DNA from: G020353115 sp964389685
GTDB taxonomy: Bacteria; Bacteroidota; Bacteroidia; Bacteroidales; VadinHA17
DNA: 40,431 nt
Reading direction: 5' to 3'
Assembly: GCA_964389685.1 (NCBI GenBank)
Contig: CAYMFM010000030.1
Span: forward strand, 1 to 40,431
Shown: in pieces, positions 19,501 through 27,593 of the stretch
Position numbering within the stretch: the stretch's first letter is position 1
Layout: each line of letters starts with the position of its first letter
Notes under the pieces: generated by a model
Databases searched by the model: none
What the model was told of the DNA's origin: nothing
Seen by the model: only the letters and a program-made list of their open reading frames with translations
Position numbers and translations under genes: made by a program

Positions 19501-19641
19501 CTGATTGATCAGATCAGCTACCTTGCAGCCATGCTGGATCAGGCGGATCAGGTGCCCGGAAAAGATGCCTATGCACGGCTTGATGAACTCCGGCAGCGGT
19601 TAGATGAAATTCAAGCTTCATTTAAAAAGACAACAGAGTAA
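16567..19641 (+). CDS. Exported BNR/VPS10-type beta-propeller protein
   Basis: This is a 1024-residue exported protein with a signal peptide (about 1-25, TRTGQSQ). It carries at least eleven Asp-box (BNR) motifs of the form S/T-x-D-x-G-x-T-W, for example YKSMDGGKTW, YRTLDGGETW, YHSTDGGKTW, VSLDGGATW, HKTSDDGKTW and YKTTDYGKSW, spread over residues 60-720. They should form one or two beta-propellers of the sortilin/VPS10-like or sialidase-like superfamily. Such proteins are often annotated as glycosyl hydrolases, but I see no sialidase FRIP/RIP arginine motif, so catalysis is not established. The C-terminal part (about 760-900) looks like a beta sandwich, followed by a helical coiled-coil tail rich in K, E and Q (about 905-1020). 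The neighbouring amidase follows after 23 bp. Confidence 0.85.
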   Translation: MFHFRLHLNLFLIVFSLLTRTGQSQTAEHHENRSSDLFAAFSYRNVGPTRGGRVTTVEGVVSQPGTFYMGSTGGGVWKTVDYGISWENVSDGFFITPSIGAIRVVQSNPNIVYAGTGSDGLRSNVITGKGVYKSMDGGKTWKHIGLTDAGQIGALEIHPEDPETVFVAAIGQAFQPNTERGVYRTLDGGETWEQVLYVADTIGAVDLEFAPGNPEIIYASMWRAERKPWTIISGGYQAGGIYRSVDGGTNWEKITRGLPKGLIGKIDLAVSPDDPYRVYAVVEAPKGEGGLYRSDDTGESFYLVSTHEGLINRPFYYCNIEANPLNANSIYSMAGSYYHSTDGGKTWRGIRAPHGDHHDLWISSADTLILIQSNDGGANVSLDGGATWSTQHNQPTAELYQVEVDDQYPYWLYAGQQDNSTIAIPSLPPYSPSAGASGLWLSVGGCETGPAVPKPGNHNIVYSNCKGRFGVYDKRTGQEQQYYVGATNIYSHNPKDLKFRFQRVAPIHVSPHNPDVIYHASQFLHKTSDDGKTWETISPDLTAFEPDKQVISGTPITRDITGEEYYSTIYAVRESPIREGLIWVGANDGPVHVTLNGGESWENVTPAGIGPGGRIDCVEPSPHIEGKAYVAILRYQLGDWHPYIYKTTDYGKSWTLLTTGDNGIPADYPTRVVREDPDMEGLLYAGTEFGMFISMDDGHSWISFQQNLPITPVTDIKIFRKDLVLSTMGRSFWIMDNVCSLHQLVKTKDNLKTTLFKPADTYRFRYRGTGDRDVPNYSYPSVIIDYYIQKKPEKSITLEIINSYSDVIRKFSSDMQPGTRSREQEQDMAFSFFMRRSTPRLSSNPGTNRFRWDLQHEGAWDANPGRSYRNGPTAAPGEYKVRLTIDDLVFTQSFYLLPDPRLERVTIEDMKAQEKLSLQVRDLLSESKQLADQISKRRENLAKLLEKKKDDRLQKEDVELNLLENQLITEHGAYMTPMLIDQISYLAAMLDQADQVPGKDAYARLDELRQRLDEIQASFKKTTE

Positions 19642-19664
19642 AAAAAAACTGGAATCTCAATCTG

Positions 19665-21236
19665 ATGATCAAAAAGGCAATCCGTCCATTAGCTTCTATC
19701 CTGGTAATGCTTATCATTGCAGGATGCACTGCGAAACAAAAACAGGAAGCATCAACTCCTGCCACCAACATCATGGAAGCAACAATTTCCGGAATTCATC
19801 AGGCATACCAGAATGGAGAATACAATTGTGAACAATTGGTTACTGCATATCTCAAGCGGATTAAAGCGTATGACCAGGCAACGGGATTGAATTCCCTGAT
19901 CACAATCAACCCGGATGCGCTGACTGCTGCAAAGAAACTGGATGCTGAGTATAAGCGTACAAATACCCTCAGACCACTGCACGGTATTCCCGTCATTGTA
20001 AAGGATAATTATATTACAAAAGGTATTCAGACCACAGCCGGTTCACTGGCGATGAAGGGATTCATTCCGGATAAAACAGCCTTCCAGGTAAATGCATTGG
20101 AAGAGGCGGGGGCAATCATTCTGGCAAAATCGAATATGGCTGAATGGGCTTTCAGCCCTGCAGTTACGATCAGTTCGATTTCAGGCGAGACATTAAATCC
20201 CTATGATCTTGATCATGTACCTGCCGGATCAAGTGGTGGAACTGCTGCCGCAGTGGCTGCAAATTTCGGTACTGTGGGATTGGGTACAGACACCGGAAAC
20301 TCAATACGCGGACCTTCCTCTCACAATGCTCTTGTCGGATTCCGTTCCACACTGGGATTGACAAGCAGGGACGGTATTGTGCCGCTCTACCTGCGAAATG
20401 ATGTCGGTGGACCCATGACCCGGACAGTTGAAGATGCAGTTCGAATACTTGAAGTGATTGCCGGCTATGATCCGAACGATCCCGTTACCGTTCATTGCCG
20501 GGAGAGATTACCTGCCGGATACCAACAATTTCTGGATAAAAACGGACTAAAAGGAGCCCGGATCGGAATATTGCGAGTTTTAAGCGGGGCGGATCCGGAT
20601 CCGCAGGTATCAGCACTGTTTGAACAGGCTATTGCTGACCTTAAAAGGCTCGGAGCTGAAATGATCGATCCCTTCAATATCCCCGGGTTTGATACCCTGA
20701 GCCAGGATCACTGGTGCCCTGTATTCCAACATGATCTGAATGCATTTCTTGCCAAATACGGAAAGAATGCACCCGTCAGGAACCTGGAAGAGATCGTCAA
20801 CTCGGGCAACTATTCACCCTATATCGAGGACCGCCTGCATTATTTTCTTTCCCACCATACTATTCCCGGTGAAACACCGGGAGTTTGCTCGGATCCCTAT
20901 ACCGATTACCGGAGAATTGACTTCAGGAATGCCATTGAAGAGGCTATGGATCAGTTAAACGTGGGTGCAATCATCTATCCTACATGGAATCATCCTCCTG
21001 CCAGGAAAGGTGATATGGAGGGATACAAAGGAGATAACAGCCAGATCATTGCTCCGCATACAGGTCAACCTGCATTTACAATCCCGATGGGTTATACCCG
21101 GGAAAATTTACCGGCAGGGCTCCAATTCCTTGGCAGAATGTTTGATGAAGCGACATTGATAAAATATTGCTATGCCTATGAACAGGGAACCATGCACCGG
21201 AAACCACCGGAATTGTTTCCGGAACTAAAAAAATGA
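19665..21236 (+). CDS. Amidase-signature family lipoprotein
   Basis: This 523-residue hydrolase of the amidase-signature superfamily (GatA/FAAH fold) cleaves amide bonds with a Ser-cisSer-Lys triad. The triad is visible as K113 (IVKDNY), S189 (AGSSGGTAAA) and nucleophile S213 (GTDTGNSIRG); the 24-residue gap between the two serines matches FAAH. It begins with a lipobox (IIAGC, acylated C21), so it acts in the periplasm or at the outer membrane rather than in tRNA amidation. The substrate is unknown. Its stop overlaps an ATG (ATGA at 21233-21236), implying translational coupling to the next gene. Confidence 0.9.
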   Translation: MIKKAIRPLASILVMLIIAGCTAKQKQEASTPATNIMEATISGIHQAYQNGEYNCEQLVTAYLKRIKAYDQATGLNSLITINPDALTAAKKLDAEYKRTNTLRPLHGIPVIVKDNYITKGIQTTAGSLAMKGFIPDKTAFQVNALEEAGAIILAKSNMAEWAFSPAVTISSISGETLNPYDLDHVPAGSSGGTAAAVAANFGTVGLGTDTGNSIRGPSSHNALVGFRSTLGLTSRDGIVPLYLRNDVGGPMTRTVEDAVRILEVIAGYDPNDPVTVHCRERLPAGYQQFLDKNGLKGARIGILRVLSGADPDPQVSALFEQAIADLKRLGAEMIDPFNIPGFDTLSQDHWCPVFQHDLNAFLAKYGKNAPVRNLEEIVNSGNYSPYIEDRLHYFLSHHTIPGETPGVCSDPYTDYRRIDFRNAIEEAMDQLNVGAIIYPTWNHPPARKGDMEGYKGDNSQIIAPHTGQPAFTIPMGYTRENLPAGLQFLGRMFDEATLIKYCYAYEQGTMHRKPPELFPELKK

Positions 21237-21653
21237 CACAAGACGGAAAAGAGAGATTATATATTACGAGAGATTGAAAAGATTGCCGTTCTGATCCGGT
21301 TTCTTCTTGGGAAGATCCTCTCTGCCCTGACCGTTATTCAGAAAGAGGAGGTATACGAACAGGTTGACCAGGAGTTGAAATCGAACCTGGATATGGACAT
21401 TGAATCAATCCTCCATCTTGCCCCGGATCAATTCGATAGTGCTTTCAAGAAGAACAATGGTTTTAATCTGGAAAACCTTGAACTGCTGGCAAACCTCTTC
21501 CATGAGATGGCACAGGTGAAAGAAGAAAAGAAAAAGCTGTTTTTAATAAAGTCACTTGAACTGTATAATTACATCAGTGAGAAGAGTAAAGCTTTCTCTT
21601 TTGAACGGGAAGCTATGAAAAAGAGGATCATTGATGAAATGGAACATCTGTAA
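21233..21653 (+). pseudogene. Small helical protein, apparently frameshifted near its start
   Basis: From 21237 to 21653 one frame is open and protein-like, reading TEKRDYILREIEKIAVLIRF and ending KKRIIDEMEHL, but it has no ATG or GTG; its only early start would be TTG at 21375. The ATG at 21233, which overlaps the amidase stop, is in another frame and stops at 21275. Removing one A from the AAAA at 21247-21250 joins the two, giving a protein that starts MTQDGKRDYILREIEKIA and is 139 residues long. I infer either a real frameshift or a one-base assembly error. The product would be all-helical and cytoplasmic. It resembles small helical hypothetical families (possibly DUF6483-like), which I cannot confirm. 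Coupling to the amidase and a 13-bp gap to the fucosidase place it in the operon. Confidence 0.6.
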
Positions 21654-21666
21654 CCCGTTTATCGTC

Positions 21667-24093
21667 ATGAAGATTAAAAATTCAATGCTAAAGCGCAAGC
21701 GTTTACCCATTCCTCTTTATTTTATACCGGGAATGTTGATCCTCTTCTCCTGCAGTCAACCTGAACTGCCAGATCGCATCATACAGTATGATCAACCGGC
21801 TGACTATTTTGAAGAAGCACTGCCCCTTGGAAACGGACGGATTGGAGCAACGGTCTATGGGGGAGCGGGTACTGAGCGGATTGTGCTTAATGAAGAGACG
21901 CTCTGGACAGGGGGGCCGGTCGATCCTTACATGAAACGGGAAGCATACAAGCACCTACCTGCTGTTCGCAAAGCTTTGTTTAATGAGGACTACCGGTTGG
22001 CTGACAGCCTGGTGCGTAACCTGCAGGGTAAGTTTTCGGAATCCTATGCCCCGCCGGGAGATCTGTACATCGATTTTCTTCACGAAGATTCAATAAGGGA
22101 CTATTACCGGGAATTGAATCTCCGTACGGGCATTGCTACGGTAAACTATTCAACCGGGGAAGTGGATTATGTTCGCGAGATGTTTACCTCCTTTCCGGAT
22201 CAGGTACTGGTAATCCACCTGACAGCAAGCAGGAAAAAAGAGCTGAATGTTTGTCTCCGGTTCAGGAGCCAGTTGCCTCATACCGTCTCTTTTGAGAACG
22301 GCAGGTTAATCATGGATGGAAAGGTTCCCGTGCATTGTGAACCAAATTACCGTAATCTGCCCGATGCAATTGTGTATGATGACCAGAAAAGCATGCGGTT
22401 TGAAGTCCATGCTGCTATCGTGGATTCGGACGGGTCCATAACGGGAACTGACAGCTCCTGCTACCTCCGGGATGCTTCAAAAGCAACGATACTGGTTTCC
22501 ATAGCCACAAGTTTCAACGGGTATGATAAAGAACCGGGACTGGACGGATTGGATGAATCGGTACTTGCTTCCGGTTACCTGACCGGTGCAATGTCAAAAT
22601 CCCATAGCCAGCTCCGGAAAGAGCATGTTGCTGATTTTTCAGGGTTTTTTAACCGGGTGGTGCTGGATCTGGGTACTCCACCGGAAAAGAGCATATCGAC
22701 AGAAGCCCGGCTGATCCGGTATTCCGAAGGCAATCCGGACAATGATCTGGAAGCGCTTTATTTCCAGTTTGGCCGGTATTTGATGATCAGCTCCTCCAGA
22801 CCGGGCGGGATACCAGCCAATCTGCAGGGCATCTGGAATCCCCACATACGCCCTCCGTGGAGTTCCAACTTCACAACGAACATCAATGCGGAAATGAACT
22901 ACTGGCCTGCGGAGGTATGCAACCTCTCCGAGCTTCATGAACCGCTATTGCATTTCATTCAAGAGCTGAGCACTACGGGTAAGATCACTGCCCGGACCTT
23001 TTACGATTGCGGGGGATGGTGCTGCTCTCACAATTCAGATATCTGGGCGATGACTAACCCGGTGGGAGATTTCGGGCATGGACATCCCGTATGGGCTAAC
23101 TGGTCAATGGCCGGACCCTGGTATTCGACTCACCTGTGGGAGCATTTTCTTTTTACGCGTGATACGCTGTTTCTGAGGGATTCTGCTTACCCCCTGATGA
23201 AAGGCGCTGCTCGCTTCTGCATGGATTACCTTACGGAAGGACCGGATGGTTACCTTGTTACTGCCCCCTCGACTTCACCGGAAAACATGTACCTGACCCC
23301 GGATAATTACCGGGGCGCCACACTGTATGGTTCAACAGCCGATATGGCAATGATCAGGCAACACCTTTCAAATACAGTTTCAGCATCAGAAGCTCTTGGT
23401 GTGGATGCTGATTTATGGCAGGAGATGCAGGGCGTTCTCGAGCAGCTCTATCCCTACCAGGTCGGATCCAGGGGGAATTTACAGGAGTGGTACCATGACT
23501 GGGAAGATGCTGATCCCCATCACCGGCATGTATCGCACCTTTTCGGTTTGCATCCCGGGAACAGCATATCTCCGCATACCACACCCGAACTGGCTGAAGC
23601 ATGCAAACAGTCCCTGCTGTTCAGGGGGGATGGTGGAACAGGCTGGAGCAAAGCCTGGAAAATCAACCTCTGGGCACGATTGCTCGACGGGAATCATGCA
23701 CACCGGATGCTTAACACCCATCTGAATTATGTATCTCCCGATCCGGAAACACAATACCATGGCGGGGGCACCTACCCGAACCTGTGGGATGCCCACCCAC
23801 CGTTTCAGATCGATGGCAATTTTGGCGGTAGTGCAGGAATTGCAGAAATGCTGCTGCAAAGCCATACTGGAGAGATCCACCTCCTGCCGGCTCTACCCGA
23901 TGCCTGGCCTAACGGTTCCATAAGAGGACTTAGGGCTCGTGGAGGGTATACCGTAGATATGTGCTGGAGTGATGGGAAGTTGACCGAGGCTAAAATAAAA
24001 CCCGATTGCAGTGGTGACATGATCGTCCGATACAATAACAGCGTAACAACCCATCAGGGAAAAAAAGGAAAAATTGTGGAGATACAACAATAA
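21667..24093 (+). CDS. GH95 alpha-L-fucosidase (lipoprotein)
   Basis: I start this gene at the Met codon 21667 because a lipoprotein signal follows directly (MKIKNS... then hydrophobic GMLILFSC). The open frame to 21631 overlaps the preceding gene. The 808-residue protein has the full GH95 layout: an N-terminal sandwich starting with EALPLGNGRIGA and NEETLWTGG, then an (alpha/alpha)6 barrel. Inverting-mechanism residues are present: N405 and N407 (TTNINAEMNYWP), general acid E539 (STSPENMY) and D716 (FQIDGNFGG). GH95 enzymes release alpha-1,2-linked L-fucose (some act on L-galactose) from glycans. No SusC/SusD pair or fucose kinase is nearby, so this is not a classical polysaccharide-utilisation locus. 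Confidence 0.93.
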   Translation: MKIKNSMLKRKRLPIPLYFIPGMLILFSCSQPELPDRIIQYDQPADYFEEALPLGNGRIGATVYGGAGTERIVLNEETLWTGGPVDPYMKREAYKHLPAVRKALFNEDYRLADSLVRNLQGKFSESYAPPGDLYIDFLHEDSIRDYYRELNLRTGIATVNYSTGEVDYVREMFTSFPDQVLVIHLTASRKKELNVCLRFRSQLPHTVSFENGRLIMDGKVPVHCEPNYRNLPDAIVYDDQKSMRFEVHAAIVDSDGSITGTDSSCYLRDASKATILVSIATSFNGYDKEPGLDGLDESVLASGYLTGAMSKSHSQLRKEHVADFSGFFNRVVLDLGTPPEKSISTEARLIRYSEGNPDNDLEALYFQFGRYLMISSSRPGGIPANLQGIWNPHIRPPWSSNFTTNINAEMNYWPAEVCNLSELHEPLLHFIQELSTTGKITARTFYDCGGWCCSHNSDIWAMTNPVGDFGHGHPVWANWSMAGPWYSTHLWEHFLFTRDTLFLRDSAYPLMKGAARFCMDYLTEGPDGYLVTAPSTSPENMYLTPDNYRGATLYGSTADMAMIRQHLSNTVSASEALGVDADLWQEMQGVLEQLYPYQVGSRGNLQEWYHDWEDADPHHRHVSHLFGLHPGNSISPHTTPELAEACKQSLLFRGDGGTGWSKAWKINLWARLLDGNHAHRMLNTHLNYVSPDPETQYHGGGTYPNLWDAHPPFQIDGNFGGSAGIAEMLLQSHTGEIHLLPALPDAWPNGSIRGLRARGGYTVDMCWSDGKLTEAKIKPDCSGDMIVRYNNSVTTHQGKKGKIVEIQQ

Positions 24094-24101
24094 CCTATTT
24101 T

Positions 24102-24899
24102 ATGAATTTCAACGAAAAAACCCTATTGGGAAAAACCGATCTCCGGGTCGGGAGGCTGGGTATCTCTTCCAGCTTTGGCGCTAAAGCAGCAGTCTTCGAA
24201 GAGGCTTTTGAACACGGGTGCAACTACTTCACCTGGGGAACTTTTATCAAAGGAAGCTCCCCGGAGATGATGATGGCTATTCGTGAAATTATAAAAAAGG
24301 GGGAACGGGATGAATTGGTGCTGGCTCTTACCAGCTATGCGCACTCTCCCGTATTGACGGAAAAATTCTTTAAAAGCCGGTTAAAGAAACTGGGGATTGA
24401 GCGTGCCGATATCCTGAACCTGGGCTTTTTCATGAAAAGACCACAGCGGAGCATCATCGACGGCGCCCTGAACATGAAGAAAAAAGGGTTGGTCCGGTTT
24501 ATCGGTATCCTCAGTCATAACCGGAATTTATTTCCAGAACTTCACAAAGAAGGGATATTCGACCTGTATCACCTTCGGTATAACGCGGCTCACCGGGGAG
24601 CTGAAACGGATGTCTTTCCGAAGATCACCGGGGAGTCGAAACCCGGGATTGTCTCCTATACAGCAACCCGCTGGAGACAGCTGATCAATCCGAAGAAAAC
24701 ACCGCCCGGTGAGAAAACACCAACGGCAACCGATTGCTACCGGTTTGTCCTGTCAAACCCATCGGTTGATGTGTGCATGATGGGAGTGAGAAACCGCGAT
24801 CAACTGCAGGAGAATCTAAAAACCCTCGATCTTGGCCCCATGAGTGAAGAGGAACTTGCCTGGATGAGAAGGGTGGGGGATTACCTTTATAAAAGATAA
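24102..24899 (+). CDS. Aldo/keto-reductase-fold protein lacking the catalytic tetrad
   Basis: The fold is recognisable from LGKTDLRVGRLG at the start, LKKLGIERADILNLGF, KKKGLVRFIGILSHN and the C-terminal VDVCMMGVRNRDQLQENL, in 265 residues. The canonical tetrad (Asp, Tyr, Lys, His) is not conserved. The usual FFDTA is YFTWG, so Asp becomes T44. The Tyr position near 48-49 is F/I. The TK of the core strand is TS, so Lys becomes S78. The LLHWPD site is NLGFFM, so His becomes G108. Classical NADPH-dependent carbonyl reduction is therefore unlikely. It may bind a cofactor or ligand without this chemistry or catalyse something else. It is the last gene of the run, 8 bp after the fucosidase. Confidence 0.8.
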   Translation: MNFNEKTLLGKTDLRVGRLGISSSFGAKAAVFEEAFEHGCNYFTWGTFIKGSSPEMMMAIREIIKKGERDELVLALTSYAHSPVLTEKFFKSRLKKLGIERADILNLGFFMKRPQRSIIDGALNMKKKGLVRFIGILSHNRNLFPELHKEGIFDLYHLRYNAAHRGAETDVFPKITGESKPGIVSYTATRWRQLINPKKTPPGEKTPTATDCYRFVLSNPSVDVCMMGVRNRDQLQENLKTLDLGPMSEEELAWMRRVGDYLYKR

Positions 24900-24926
24900 A
24901 AAAGGCAGGTTCGATTTCGTATTTTT

Positions 24927-25029
24927 TCTGCCGAAGGCATTCTACAAAGCTCCGTAGATGGCATAGTCATGCCCTTGCATAACTTATAACTGATAACTAA
25001 TAACTTATCCCATAGGGATGCCATGGCAT
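24927..25029. repeat. Short repeat remnants between convergent genes
   Basis: TCTGCCGAAGGCATTC (24927-24942) is the reverse complement of the GAATGCCTTCGGCA motif at 34119-34132 and relates to 322-337. Further on is ATAACTTATAACTGATAACT-like low complexity. The gap ends in a 12-bp palindrome, ATGCCATGGCAT, at 25018-25029. It fills the 134-bp convergent gap between the aldo/keto-reductase-like gene and the S15 hydrolase; no convincing terminator is seen. Confidence 0.45.
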
Positions 25030-25033
25030 AACT

Positions 25034-26917
25034 TCATTTTCCCACAATCGGAAGGACGATCCGTGACGGATACTTTTTCGAGTGGTGGACCTTATTGTGT
25101 GCAACCATACCGACCGACTCGTCGTAATTGTTGCCCCCGGTATTCATGTTCCGTGCAAACCGCGGAAAATTGCTGCTCGAGACCTCAATCCGGATCCGGT
25201 GTCCCTTGTCAAAATAGTTGCTGGTGGACAGGGGTGTCATTTTCAGTTCATAAACCGTTCCTTTTTCCATAAATACTTCTTTGTCATACCCCTCCCTGAA
25301 GCGTGCACGCTGGATGGTTTCATCCAGGTTATACGCCCTGCCGTCCGGGTAGACATCAATCAGCTTGATGGTAAAATCGGTATCCGTTACGTCGGATGAT
25401 ACATAAAGCGTACACTCAATGAACCCACTAACTTCAATGCCCTTATCCAGCGCTGGGGAGGTATAAACCAGGATATCCTGCCGGGTTTCCATGTTTTGCT
25501 GGTCAAAGGATCCAGCCTGGAGTGCATTCCCCATGCAGCAGACATTGCCTCCACAGGAAGGTACAGGATCCATGGGATCATAGGTAAACGCATCAGGCAG
25601 GCCCTTGCTTCCACTTGCAGTTAATGATAATTTCCCGTTACCCATCCGTGTGTTTGCCGAACCCTTACTGTCCAGGTACCAAGTGGTCATTGTTACACCC
25701 TCGGGAGGCCAGCTGTCCGAAGATTGCCACTTGTTCATTCCCATGGTATAGTATTGCACCCGGGGTGTCTTTTCCAGGATCTCATTATCCTCCTCTTTCA
25801 GCCAGTAATCAAACCATCCGTAGATCAGGTCATCATAATTGAGCCGTGCATCTCCAATATCCCGTTCACCAACGATGGTATGTTCCGAGGCATTCCAGTA
25901 ACTGCAGTGGGGTGTGGGAGCAATGACAAGATACTGGTTATTTGCTACCTCCGGATCTTCGATGTTCTGCCGGATATGGTTGAACAGTGCAAGGTTTGGG
26001 CTGGTAGCGACATCGTACCAGGACACAAACCAGAATCCGGGAACACCAAACGGCATATCATCGTGGTACAGTCCCCCTTCATACCATGCCGGGTCATTCG
26101 GTTTTCTTCTGATCATGTCGTCCCAGATCCCCTTTGCACCGTGTACATTTTTCATGATATCCTGAAGTGGCAGATGTTGCACAGCCTCTGACCAGTCAAC
26201 CCGGGGCATTTCCGGAGCCATATCGTAAAATTGTTGAATGCGCTGCAGGTCAGGCTGGGTAATGTTTTCGGGAAGTCTTGGCCTGAATTCATCGTGTTGT
26301 GTCCCGTAAAGCCAGATGGTAAATAGCAACTGATGGGCACCCCCCCTGTACCAGTTACCCTGTTCATAATAGTCACCAATCCTGCCCACTCCTGCACCGT
26401 ACCCCATGGGTACCATTGCTGCATGTGACGGATGGTCAAGTGCTGCCACGGCCATTTGCCATTCTGCTGTGGACGAACAACCGTACGTCCCGATCTTTCC
26501 ATTGCACCAGGGTTGTTCTGCCATCCAGCTGAAGGCATCATAACCGTCCGTCGTGGGCGTACCAAGAATGTCCCATTCCCCTTCCGAGAAGAACCTTCCC
26601 CTTTCATTCTGTACTACGTAAGCATACCCTTTGCTGACGGCCTCATAAGCTCTGTAATAGCCACGTGTTCGCATCTCACCATCCCCGTAAGGATTGAAGT
26701 TGTAAGGTGTTTTTGAAAAGATAACCGGAACGGGTTCATCCGTCCTCGGCCGGTAGATGTCGGTAGCTAAACGAATGCCATCCCGCATGGGCATCATCAC
26801 CTTCTGATCGATGATGGCAATCTCTTCTAGCCTCTGGAGAATATCATCCTGCGCAGTTACAACTGTTGCAGAAAGAAAAACAAACAGGATTAAAAATTGG
26901 AATCTGATTTTTTTCAT
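25034..26917 (-). CDS. Exported CocE/NonD (S15-type) hydrolase
   Basis: This is a 627-residue alpha/beta hydrolase of the cocaine-esterase / X-Pro dipeptidyl-peptidase (S15) group with a signal peptide (1-22, ending VTAQ). The hydrolase core starts with VMMPMRDGIRLATDIYRP. The nucleophile is S148 in GTYGCSSTAEWQ, and the likely partners are D302 (WYDV) and H337 (APTPHCSY). The usual GxSxxG elbow has Ala in place of the final Gly. The C-terminal third is the jelly-roll seen in this family (LYVSSDVTDTDFTIKLIDVYPDGRAY). It would cleave an acyl ester or peptide amide in the periplasm; the substrate is unknown. It follows the membrane-protein gene by 4 bp. Confidence 0.88.
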   Translation of the reverse strand: MKKIRFQFLILFVFLSATVVTAQDDILQRLEEIAIIDQKVMMPMRDGIRLATDIYRPRTDEPVPVIFSKTPYNFNPYGDGEMRTRGYYRAYEAVSKGYAYVVQNERGRFFSEGEWDILGTPTTDGYDAFSWMAEQPWCNGKIGTYGCSSTAEWQMAVAALDHPSHAAMVPMGYGAGVGRIGDYYEQGNWYRGGAHQLLFTIWLYGTQHDEFRPRLPENITQPDLQRIQQFYDMAPEMPRVDWSEAVQHLPLQDIMKNVHGAKGIWDDMIRRKPNDPAWYEGGLYHDDMPFGVPGFWFVSWYDVATSPNLALFNHIRQNIEDPEVANNQYLVIAPTPHCSYWNASEHTIVGERDIGDARLNYDDLIYGWFDYWLKEEDNEILEKTPRVQYYTMGMNKWQSSDSWPPEGVTMTTWYLDSKGSANTRMGNGKLSLTASGSKGLPDAFTYDPMDPVPSCGGNVCCMGNALQAGSFDQQNMETRQDILVYTSPALDKGIEVSGFIECTLYVSSDVTDTDFTIKLIDVYPDGRAYNLDETIQRARFREGYDKEVFMEKGTVYELKMTPLSTSNYFDKGHRIRIEVSSSNFPRFARNMNTGGNNYDESVGMVAHNKVHHSKKYPSRIVLPIVGK

Positions 26918-26921
26918 AGGT

Positions 26922-27404
26922 TTAATGTATTGTCAGTAAATAGTATATCAGCACAACCAGCCCGATAATGAACGACCGGATTATGGTTAACAGGGTAATC
27001 ACCCTGTTGTCGGGCTTCCTGTTTTTCAGGATCAACATGAATAGAGTTATTAAAAGCAGTGGAATTGAGCCGACAAGAGCAATCGTGGCTGCAAGGGGTA
27101 GCCGGTAAAGCAGGAATACAAGTCCAACAACGGCAATGCTTGAAATCCAGGAATTTAACCTGTACATAAAGCGCTCTGTATTACTGGCTTTCTCAAATGA
27201 AATATTCGCAAAAGCAATGAAGAAATAGAGCAAGGCCAGCAATACCAATACAACGGTAATCAGGATCCTTCCTGGTTTATCAAAGAGCCTCAGGACAATA
27301 CCCGTTCCAATCAACAGCAGGGCAATAATCTCATATTTGATCAAATGTTTATAAAGATGATCTCCGATACGGACTACATCATCTCCGGATTCAAATTCGG
27401 TCAT
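26922..27404 (-). CDS. Small integral membrane protein of unknown function
   Basis: This 160-residue protein is not recognised. It has a charged N-terminus (MTEFESGDDVVRIGD) and about five hydrophobic helices (roughly residues 25-42, 47-67, 89-102, 105-127, 140-158). There are few charged residues between helices and no motif suggesting transport. It lies 4 bp upstream of the S15 hydrolase gene on the same strand, so co-expression is likely. Confidence 0.75.
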   Translation of the reverse strand: MTEFESGDDVVRIGDHLYKHLIKYEIIALLLIGTGIVLRLFDKPGRILITVVLVLLALLYFFIAFANISFEKASNTERFMYRLNSWISSIAVVGLVFLLYRLPLAATIALVGSIPLLLITLFMLILKNRKPDNRVITLLTIIRSFIIGLVVLIYYLLTIH

Positions 27405-27593
27405 CGTTCTAATGATTTATATTGGAGTTGTTGTTTTTTCTTGATAATAATACAGGTCTCAAGGTAATAACAAAAGTGAAAAAAGCCAACATTCTGTTCG
27501 TTATGATATTTTCATATTCAAATCCTCCGGGGTTATGCTAACCGGTTCCTCTTCTTCCGAACCTATTGTGCAACTTCCGAATTTATCAGAATT

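Noticed and set aside
16567..19641. Calling the BNR protein a sialidase.
   Set aside because: Many Asp-boxes are present, but I see no FRIP/RIP arginine motif or clear catalytic Tyr/Glu set; the propeller is compatible with non-enzymatic VPS10-like proteins.
21631..21666. An upstream ATG that lengthens the fucosidase by 12 residues.
   Set aside because: It lies inside the preceding gene and would put polar residues before the lipoprotein signal; the Met at 21667 fits better.
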